Below are positions 16,821 through 23,430 of a stretch of DNA of 64,000 nucleotides, in pieces. The DNA comes from Venatoribacter cucullus (GTDB lineage Bacteria; Pseudomonadota; Gammaproteobacteria; Pseudomonadales; Oceanobacteraceae), in NCBI RefSeq assembly GCF_016132445.1, contig NZ_CP046056.1, forward strand, positions 2,728,501-2,792,500. Reading direction: 5' to 3'. Position 1 is the stretch's first letter. The number at the start of each line of letters is the position of its first letter. The position numbers and the translations under genes are program-made. Under the pieces are notes generated by a model, which saw only the letters and a list, made by a program, of their open reading frames with translations, had not been told where the DNA came from and made no database searches.

Positions 16821-19615
16821 AATACTGGATCAGCCTCAGCCTGCTGGCGCTGTTAAGCGGCTGCAGCCTGTTCGGCGGCAACAACACCATTGGCGGCCTG
16901 AAGAGCAGCCAACCAGAACAGAGCGATCTGGATTTTGCCAACCTCGATCATCAGCAGGTGCGGCAGGAGTATCAGGAGCTGCTGGATCTGGTCGATGACC
17001 AGTTTCTGAAAGAACAGATTGAGCGCCGCATCGCCGGTGTCTCCATGGCCGGCGGCGACCAGCAGCAGGGCAGCCAGGCGCGGCCGCAGCGGGGCTATTA
17101 CCGCGAAGCCATTAATTCCTACATCGACATTCTGGAAAAATACCCCAACTCGCCCGACAACGCCGAAGTGCTGTACCAGCTGTCGAAAGCCTATGAAATG
17201 GAAGGTGAGATCAACAACACCGAAGCCATGCTGAAACGCCTGATCACCCTGCATCCGGATTACAGCGGCGTGGCGGAAGCCCATTTCCGCCTCGGCGATA
17301 TCCGCTTCAGCCATCAGGATTACCGCCAGGCCGAAGTGCATTACCGCGCCAGCACACGCACCGAATCCCCGCAGCTAAGCCTGAACGCCCACTACATGCT
17401 GGGCTGGGCGCTGTACAAGCGCGGCCTGTTCGATGATGCACTGGAATCCTTTGCGCTGGTGCTGAACCGCATTATGGACAGCGACGGCAGCGCCACCGAC
17501 CAGCAGGGCAAACCCATGCTGCCGGACACCCTGCACTCCATCAGCCTGGCACTGGTTAACATCGGTGGCGCTGACAAAATTGATGACGTACGCGGCCTGC
17601 GCCATAAAGACTGGATCTGGCAGGTGTATGAAAATCTCGGCGCCTACTATCTGGAAAAAAACCGCTACGCCGACAGCGCCGCCACCTACCGGCATTTTGT
17701 CCGCCGCTTCCCGCTCGATCGCCGCGCACCGGACATGCAGAACCGGCTGATCGCCGCCTACACCAAGGGCGCCTTTGCCCGCGATGTGTTACTGGCCAAG
17801 CAGGATTATGTACAGGCCTATGGCATCGGCTCGGCCTACTGGCAGCAGGCTGACGCGCCTCAACAACAAATACTCCGTGCCAGTCTGCAGCCCTACCTGC
17901 GTGAACTGGCCGCGCACTATCACGCTCAGGCGCAGCAACAAACCAAACTCGGCAGCGACCAGCGCGACCGCGATCTGCAGAAAAAAGCCCGCCAGTCGTA
18001 TCAGGACGCCACCGGTTATTACGCGCTGTATTTAAGCAGTTTTCCTGACAGCAGCGACCGTGCCCAGCAGCGCTTCCTGAAAGCCGAAGCGCATTTTGAA
18101 GCCGGCCAGTTCAGCGCCGCCGCCGCCGATTATGAGCAGGTCAGCTACCAGTATCAGGACACCAAATTCAACAACCGAGCCGGTTACGCCGCCATCATTG
18201 CCTGGCAACAGCGGGTCACTGAACTGGAGAAAAAACCGGCCGAAAAATCCGCCGCCCAGGAACAGGCCGTGGCCAGTATGCTGCGCTTTGCCGCCGCCTA
18301 CGACAGCGATGAACGCTCGCCGGCGGTACTGACCAACGCCGCCAGCTATCTGTTCAGCCTGAATCGTTATCAGCAGGCCATCGACATTGCCGATGAGCTG
18401 CTGCAGAGCAAGCAGAAACTGGATAAAAAACTGCAGCAAACCGCCTACGGCATTATGGCGCACTCATATTTCCAGCTGCAGAACTACGCCGCCGCCGAAA
18501 CCCACTACGACCGGCAACGGCAGCTGACCCCGGCCGGGCCGGAATACACCGACATCAGTAACCGCATGGCCATTGCCGTGTTCAAAAAGGCCGAAGGCCT
18601 GATCGCTGCCGGCCAGAAACCCGCCGCCGCCACCGAACTGCTGCGCATTAAACAGATCGCGCCCGGCAGCAGCATCCGCGTGGCCGCTCAGTACGATGCC
18701 GCCGTGCTGTTATTGGGTAACCAGCAATGGCAACCCGCCATCAGCGAACTGGAAGAGTTGCGCCGCCACTACCCACAGCATGAACTGGCCGCAGAATTTC
18801 CGCGCAAACTGGCCTTTGGTTACGAACAGGCCGGCCGCTTAAAAGACGCGGCGGCGCTGTATCTGTATCTGTACCGCAACGACCAGGACGAAACCGTAAA
18901 ACGCGACGCCCTGTTTGCCACCGCCGGTCTGCACGAAAAAACCGGCCGCGCCGCTGAGGCGCTGGAATTCTACAAAACCTGGGCGCGCAATTACGAACAG
19001 CCGTTCGATAACCGTATGGAAGCGCGTTACCGCATCGCCGTTATTTATGACCAGCAACAAGACATGGCGCGCAAATTATTCTGGCTGCGCCGCATTATGG
19101 AAGGTGATGCCACCGCTGGCCCGCAACGCAGCGACCGCTCGCAATGGTTAGCGGCTTGGGCGGCGAATGAATACGGCGATTATTTTGCCAAAGAATTCAG
19201 CAGCCGCCGGCTGGCCAGCAACCTGGAGCGCAACCTGCCGTGGAAACAGCAAATGCTGCAGGATGCCGTCAGCCGTTATCAGCAGGCCGCTGATTATGGC
19301 CTGCTCGAATTCACCACCCGCAGCAGCTTCCGCATCGCCAGCCTGTACCAGCAATTTGCTGCCGAGCTGCGCGGGCTGCCGGTGCCGGCCGGCTTATCCG
19401 AGCAGGACGCCGCCACCTTCCGCAGCATTATTGCAGACCAGGCCACGCCCATGCAGGAACTGGCGGTGGCGGTGTACAGCAGCAATATCGAACAGGCCTG
19501 GCAAGGCCATTACAACGAATGGATCAGCAACAGCTACCAGCAATTAGCGCAGCTGCAGCCGGCCCGTTTCAACAAACACGAACAGCAGAAGAGGTACGGC
19601 GATGAAATCCGTTAA
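16817..19615 (+). CDS. Large TPR lipoprotein
   Basis: Lipoprotein of 932 aa with lipobox LLSGC (Cys16). Nearly the whole mature chain is built of tetratricopeptide-like repeats, for example YREAINSYIDILEKYPNSPD, AEAHFRLGDIRFSHQDYRQA, AAALYLYLYRNDQDETVKRD and HEKTGRAAEALEFYKTWARN. The chain is unusually long for a TPR lipoprotein and could span much of the periplasm. ATGA overlap with the gene before and 14-nt overlap with the gene after show tight co-translation. In Myxococcus, large TPR proteins (GltD/AgnA, GltE/AglT) play a structural part in the gliding complex; this protein is a candidate counterpart by architecture and context. Confidence 0.8.
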   Translation: MKYWISLSLLALLSGCSLFGGNNTIGGLKSSQPEQSDLDFANLDHQQVRQEYQELLDLVDDQFLKEQIERRIAGVSMAGGDQQQGSQARPQRGYYREAINSYIDILEKYPNSPDNAEVLYQLSKAYEMEGEINNTEAMLKRLITLHPDYSGVAEAHFRLGDIRFSHQDYRQAEVHYRASTRTESPQLSLNAHYMLGWALYKRGLFDDALESFALVLNRIMDSDGSATDQQGKPMLPDTLHSISLALVNIGGADKIDDVRGLRHKDWIWQVYENLGAYYLEKNRYADSAATYRHFVRRFPLDRRAPDMQNRLIAAYTKGAFARDVLLAKQDYVQAYGIGSAYWQQADAPQQQILRASLQPYLRELAAHYHAQAQQQTKLGSDQRDRDLQKKARQSYQDATGYYALYLSSFPDSSDRAQQRFLKAEAHFEAGQFSAAAADYEQVSYQYQDTKFNNRAGYAAIIAWQQRVTELEKKPAEKSAAQEQAVASMLRFAAAYDSDERSPAVLTNAASYLFSLNRYQQAIDIADELLQSKQKLDKKLQQTAYGIMAHSYFQLQNYAAAETHYDRQRQLTPAGPEYTDISNRMAIAVFKKAEGLIAAGQKPAAATELLRIKQIAPGSSIRVAAQYDAAVLLLGNQQWQPAISELEELRRHYPQHELAAEFPRKLAFGYEQAGRLKDAAALYLYLYRNDQDETVKRDALFATAGLHEKTGRAAEALEFYKTWARNYEQPFDNRMEARYRIAVIYDQQQDMARKLFWLRRIMEGDATAGPQRSDRSQWLAAWAANEYGDYFAKEFSSRRLASNLERNLPWKQQMLQDAVSRYQQAADYGLLEFTTRSSFRIASLYQQFAAELRGLPVPAGLSEQDAATFRSIIADQATPMQELAVAVYSSNIEQAWQGHYNEWISNSYQQLAQLQPARFNKHEQQKRYGDEIR

Positions 19616-20348
19616 TCCACTGGCACTTATCCTGCTGATGCTGCTGGGTGGCTGTGCCAGCCAGCCGCAGACCGCCACTCCGGACAGCCTGACGTTGCAG
19701 AACACCGCCCAGTTTCTGCCGCGCCAGCAGTACGACGAGCAAGGTCGCAAGCTGCCCTACCAGGCCAGTGAAAATCCCTATTTATTGCAAAGCGGCCGGC
19801 TGAATAAAGGCTCGGTCCTGTTGTTTACCGAAGCGCGCCGGGCGCTGGCGGCGGACGATGAAAAAACCGCCGTGCAAAAGTTAAAGGTGATTGTGCAAAA
19901 CGATAAAACCCTGGCCGGGCCACTGGTGCTGCTGGGTGACATCGATATGCAGCATCAGCGCTTTGCGGAGGCCGCCGCGCACTATCAGCAGGCGCTCGAT
20001 ATTAATGCCGTTAACGTCAATGCCTGGCTCGGACTGGCGCAGGCGCAACGGCAACTGGGGCAATTTCTGGCGGCCCAGAACAGCTACCACCAGGCCCTTA
20101 CGCAGTGGCCGGATTTTCCCGAAGCGCATCTGAACCTGGGCGTACTGTACGACCTGTATCTGAACAAACCAGAACAGGCGCAGGCGCATTACGAAGCTTT
20201 TTTATTCCTGACCCACTACCGCAGTCATGACGCTCATGACTGGCTGGCCGAAGTACGCAGCCGCACCGGCATTAAGCGCAGTTTTGTCGACGCCGGCAGC
20301 CCGGTCAGCCCCGGCAACACCGCCCTGACGGCGCAGGATGAGGGTTAA
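19602..20348 (+). CDS. Small TPR lipoprotein (AglT/GltE-like by context)
   Basis: Lipoprotein of 248 aa; lipobox LLGGC (Cys18). Contains three or so TPRs at about residues 85-205 (GPLVLLGDIDMQHQRFAEAA, VNAWLGLAQAQRQLGQFLAA, PEAHLNLGVLYDLYLNKPEQ). C-terminal tail is low complexity. Overlaps the large TPR lipoprotein gene by 14 nt. Presumably outer-membrane anchored and facing the periplasm. By size and position it resembles the TPR lipoprotein component that accompanies AglRQS-type motors; the identity is inferred. Confidence 0.78.
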   Translation: MKSVNPLALILLMLLGGCASQPQTATPDSLTLQNTAQFLPRQQYDEQGRKLPYQASENPYLLQSGRLNKGSVLLFTEARRALAADDEKTAVQKLKVIVQNDKTLAGPLVLLGDIDMQHQRFAEAAAHYQQALDINAVNVNAWLGLAQAQRQLGQFLAAQNSYHQALTQWPDFPEAHLNLGVLYDLYLNKPEQAQAHYEAFLFLTHYRSHDAHDWLAEVRSRTGIKRSFVDAGSPVSPGNTALTAQDEG

Positions 20349-20352
20349 TTCT

Positions 20353-20637
20353 ATGCAAAAAATACTGCTGCTGGCACTGCCAGCCCTGCTGTTGGTTACC
20401 GCCGCCAGCGCCGAAGAGCCGATCAAACTGCAGAGCAAAATTGTCGGCGATAAAGAACAACCGGCCGTCAGTTACTTTGTGCCCTGGCAGGGGCCAGCGG
20501 GTAACGAACGGTTGTACCAGAACGTAGAAGAACGCTACGACAACAGCCTGGAAGCCATCGACCGGGAAGTATTACTGCGCTCCATGCGCATCTACGACGA
20601 ACTGAACCTGGAAAATAATCCGGCGACGCAACAATAA
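20353..20637 (+). CDS. Small exported protein of the trans-envelope operon
   Basis: Predicted periplasmic protein of 94 aa; signal peptide LLLALPALLLVTAASA followed by about 74 charged residues (YQNVEERYDNSLEAIDREVL). ATG 20353 is preferred over ATG 20338 because GAGG lies upstream and the signal peptide starts cleanly. It sits between the TPR lipoprotein and exbB genes with gaps of 4 and 15 nt. No family recognised; likely a small accessory or stator-associated protein. Confidence 0.68.
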   Translation: MQKILLLALPALLLVTAASAEEPIKLQSKIVGDKEQPAVSYFVPWQGPAGNERLYQNVEERYDNSLEAIDREVLLRSMRIYDELNLENNPATQQ

Positions 20638-20652
20638 AACGAGGACAAAAAA

Positions 20653-21327
20653 ATGGCTGATTTTTACAGCATTATGGTTGGCTTTATGCAGCAGGGCGGC
20701 CTGTTTATGTACCCCATTGCGGTGGTACTGCTGATCGGTGCCGCCATCACCATCGAACGCTGGGTTTATCTGAAGCGGGAAAAAATCCGCAATCAGAAAG
20801 CCTTTGAAGATTTTCTGCCGCTGCTGCGCACCAATGACCATGAAAAAATGACCCTGTTCACCCGCGATAACCAGGCGCCGGTATCGCGCATTATCGGCTG
20901 TGGTCTGGACATGATGAAAGTCACCAAACAGCGGGCCGATGTCGAACAAGCGATGAACGAAGGCGTGATGGAAGTTATGCCGAAACTGGAAAACCGCACC
21001 GCCTATCTGGCCACTCTGGCCAACGTCGCCACCCTGCTGGGTCTGCTCGGTACCATTATTGGTCTGATCGCCGCCTTCGCCGCCGTGGCCAACGCCGATC
21101 CGGCGGAAAAATCGGCGCTGTTATCACAGTCTATTTCCATCGCCATGAACACCACGGCCTTTGGTCTGATTGCCGCCATTCCGCTGCTGATTGCCAACGC
21201 CGTGATTACCAAAAAAACCCGCGACATTATCGACAGCATCGAAATGGCCAGCATCAAGTTCCTGAACGTGATGACGCTGAACCGCGCCATTGAAGCCGGC
21301 GCACCGAAAATGCAGCAGGCCGCCTGA
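20653..21327 (+). CDS. MotA/TolQ/ExbB-family proton channel protein (AglR-like)
   Basis: Inner-membrane stator subunit (224 aa). Three membrane segments are visible at about 15-35, 120-145 and 165-185, with the family signature TLANVATLLGLLGTIIGLIA then SIAMNTTAFGLIAAIPLLIA. With ExbD/TolR partners it would form a pentamer-type proton channel that turns proton flow into conformational force on a TonB-like or AglQS-like partner. GAGGA ribosome-binding site 8 nt upstream. Followed by two ExbD genes and a TonB-like AgmX/PglI gene. Chromosomal tolQRAB is not here, so this is a separate system. Confidence 0.88.
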   Translation: MADFYSIMVGFMQQGGLFMYPIAVVLLIGAAITIERWVYLKREKIRNQKAFEDFLPLLRTNDHEKMTLFTRDNQAPVSRIIGCGLDMMKVTKQRADVEQAMNEGVMEVMPKLENRTAYLATLANVATLLGLLGTIIGLIAAFAAVANADPAEKSALLSQSISIAMNTTAFGLIAAIPLLIANAVITKKTRDIIDSIEMASIKFLNVMTLNRAIEAGAPKMQQAA

Positions 21328-21815
21328 TGACATTCCGCATAAAACGCCCGCAGGAGGATGAAGCCGATATCGACATCACCTCCTTCATGAACCTGATGAT
21401 TGTACTGGTACCGGTGCTGCTGCTCAGCCTCACCTTCACTAAAGTGCGGGTGATCGATATTAATCTGCCGGAACTCAGCGGCGGCGCCTCGGCCGCTCAG
21501 CTCAGTCAGTCGCAGCTGGATATCGTGGTGGATGACAGCGGTTTTGCGGTGTTTTTCCCCGGTAGCAAATTAATCAGCAAAATTCCGCGTGCAGACGGCC
21601 AGTATAACTACCGGCAATTATCGCTGGTTATGCAGGACCTGAAAGAGCAGGTCAGCGATAAAAAAGACGCCACCATTGTGGCCGCCCGCGATGTCGATTA
21701 TCAAACCCTGATTTCAACCATGGACGTGGTCAAATCCTATAAAACGGTATTGGCCGCCAGCCTGGTTGAAGTGGAATTATTTCCCGAGATTTCGCTCGGG
21801 GATAAAAAACGCTGA
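21327..21815 (+). CDS. ExbD/TolR-family protein with Asn at the channel Asp position
   Basis: Biopolymer transport subunit (162 aa): short cytoplasmic N-terminus, one membrane helix (ITSFMNLMIVLVPVLLLSL, about residues 17-37) and a periplasmic ExbD domain (LDIVVDDSGFAVFF, RQLSLVMQDLKEQVSDKKDA). ExbD/TolR proteins carry an Asp in this helix that takes part in proton translocation. Here an ungapped comparison with the next gene places Asn22 where the paralogue has Asp23. The subunit may therefore be structural in a hetero-oligomeric stator. Start ATG overlaps the exbB stop (TGATG). Confidence 0.85.
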   Translation: MTFRIKRPQEDEADIDITSFMNLMIVLVPVLLLSLTFTKVRVIDINLPELSGGASAAQLSQSQLDIVVDDSGFAVFFPGSKLISKIPRADGQYNYRQLSLVMQDLKEQVSDKKDATIVAARDVDYQTLISTMDVVKSYKTVLAASLVEVELFPEISLGDKKR

Positions 21816-21822
21816 GGTGACT

Positions 21823-22323
21823 ATGAGCCAGAGTTTTATCCAGCGCCGCACCACCAAAACCGCGACCTTAAATCTGGTGTCGCTGATGGATATTTTTACC
21901 ATTCTGGTGTTTTTCCTGCTGATGAACACCGGCGACAGCCAGGAACTGGCCAAGGCCAACTTTGTTAAGCTGCCCGACTCCAACGCCGACGGTGCACTGC
22001 ACGGCCAGCTGGTAATTAATGTCGGCGATGAATTTATTACCATCGACAATGAACAGGTGGTGGCCGTTAAAGACGTGAATCGCCAGCCCGGTGAAGTGAA
22101 TAAACCACTGGCCGATAAGCTGCAGGCCTTCGCCGCCGACAGCGGTGAATTATCCGAAACCGAACAGAAAATCGGCCGTGCCGTCACCATCATGGGTGAC
22201 CGCAGCGTGCCCTACGATTTATTAAAAGCGGTGATGACCACCTGCAGCGCCTACGGTTTCCGCAATGTGTCGCTGGCGGTCAATCAGGTAGCCGCCTCTG
22301 CCTTAACCGGGGAGGGCGCATAA
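21823..22323 (+). CDS. ExbD/TolR-family protein with conserved Asp
   Basis: Second ExbD-type subunit (166 aa). Membrane helix LVSLMDIFTILVFFLL (about residues 18-33) carries Asp23, the expected proton-translocating residue. The periplasmic part (LVINVGDEFITIDNEQVVAV, RAVTIMGDRSVPYDLLKAVM) is typical of ExbD. ATG 21823 with GAGGTGA upstream is preferred to the longer frame from 21766, which would overlap the first exbD and give a non-ExbD N-terminus. Ends TAATG, overlapping the AgmX/PglI gene. The pair of ExbD genes behind one ExbB matches the AglR-AglQ-AglS arrangement. Confidence 0.87.
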   Translation: MSQSFIQRRTTKTATLNLVSLMDIFTILVFFLLMNTGDSQELAKANFVKLPDSNADGALHGQLVINVGDEFITIDNEQVVAVKDVNRQPGEVNKPLADKLQAFAADSGELSETEQKIGRAVTIMGDRSVPYDLLKAVMTTCSAYGFRNVSLAVNQVAASALTGEGA

Positions 22324-23234
22324 TGCAGGCCGCAACCAATTACATGGCGCTGGAACTGGCGCTGCCCTGGAGCGTTAACGCCGAACGTGACCGGCGCTTT
22401 TATAAACGCCTGCAACGGGCCGGGCTGGGGTTGCTGGTGCTGTTTATTGTGGTGCCGTTTCTGCCCACCTGGGACGTCAGTTTTTCTGAGCTGCAAATGG
22501 AACCGACGGTGCGTACCCAGGTGATCCTGACGCCGCCGAAAATGCCCGAACCGGCCAAGCCGGTGCAGGAAACACCACCGCCACCGCCGCCCAGCAAAAC
22601 CCCGCCGCGCCCGCAGCCGGTGGAAGCTGCCAATAAACCGGCCAGCGGCAATCCGCCGCCACAGGCACTGGCGGCTTTGTCGTCGCTCAGCGCCATGCAG
22701 AATAAAGTGGACGTCAGCCGCCTGCAGAACCGTAATTTATCGGTCAAAGGCGGTGAAGCCCGCACCACCCAGAGCGCCAGCCTGGGGGCGGAAAATCTCA
22801 GCGGTAAACGCCTGAACGATGCCGACCTGAACGTGGCGGTGAAAGGCTCGGCGCTGGGCAGCCACAACGGCACCGCCATCGACAGCCCGATTGCCGCCAT
22901 GGATTTACCGGATGAAAACGGCGAATGGAGCGAAGGCGGCGCCGGCCGGCGCGACATGGAAAGCATCCGCCGCACCATCGAAAACGCCAAAGGCCAGGTG
23001 TATGCACTGTACGCCAAAGCGCTGCGCCAGCACCCTGACCTGAACGGCAAATTTATTTTTGAACTGGTGGTGGAGCCGGACGGCCGCGTTACCCGGCTGA
23101 AACTGATCCAGAGCGACCTGCGCCTGCGCGATCTGGAACAGCAGATGCTGGCCAAAATCGCCGCCATTCATTTCGGCAAAGAAAAGGCTGCCCCCACCCG
23201 GGTGCAGTACACCTTCGTAATGATTCCCAGCTGA
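22323..23234 (+). CDS. TonB-like protein with AgmX/PglI C-terminal domain
   Basis: Energy-transducer-like protein (303 aa). N-terminal cytoplasmic segment, one membrane helix at about 37-55 (GLGLLVLFIVVPFLP), a Pro-rich periplasmic linker (PVQETPPPPPPSKTPPRPQP), a variable middle and a C-terminal domain (about 215-303: RRTIENAKGQVYALYAKALR, LNGKFIFELVVEPDGRVTRL) of the AgmX/PglI type known from the Myxococcus gliding proteins GltJ and GltG. The domain is TonB-C-like in layout and likely touches an outer-membrane or TPR partner. Last gene of the tightly overlapping unit; 196 nt of sequence with nothing recognisable follow. Confidence 0.82.
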   Translation: MQAATNYMALELALPWSVNAERDRRFYKRLQRAGLGLLVLFIVVPFLPTWDVSFSELQMEPTVRTQVILTPPKMPEPAKPVQETPPPPPPSKTPPRPQPVEAANKPASGNPPPQALAALSSLSAMQNKVDVSRLQNRNLSVKGGEARTTQSASLGAENLSGKRLNDADLNVAVKGSALGSHNGTAIDSPIAAMDLPDENGEWSEGGAGRRDMESIRRTIENAKGQVYALYAKALRQHPDLNGKFIFELVVEPDGRVTRLKLIQSDLRLRDLEQQMLAKIAAIHFGKEKAAPTRVQYTFVMIPS

Positions 23235-23430
23235 TCCGTTCCGGACGCTTTGCCGCAATTTCGCAAATCGTCCGGACCGAATCCGACCGCTTTAACCGGG
23301 CAGGCCTGTACTGGTTCACGAAATTGGTCACTCAATTCATACCCGCTGTTACTTTGTGACTGTGTTCCCTCTTTCTGTTTCTGACCTTGCCACAATTCGC
23401 CCCCAACATGGCCTTTTCCGGGTATTTTCA

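Noticed and set aside
20653-22323. Assignment of the ExbB/ExbD genes to tolQR or exbBD-tonB
   Set aside because: No tolA, tolB, pal or TonB-dependent receptor is adjacent; there are two ExbD genes, and the transducer carries an AgmX/PglI-type C-terminus.
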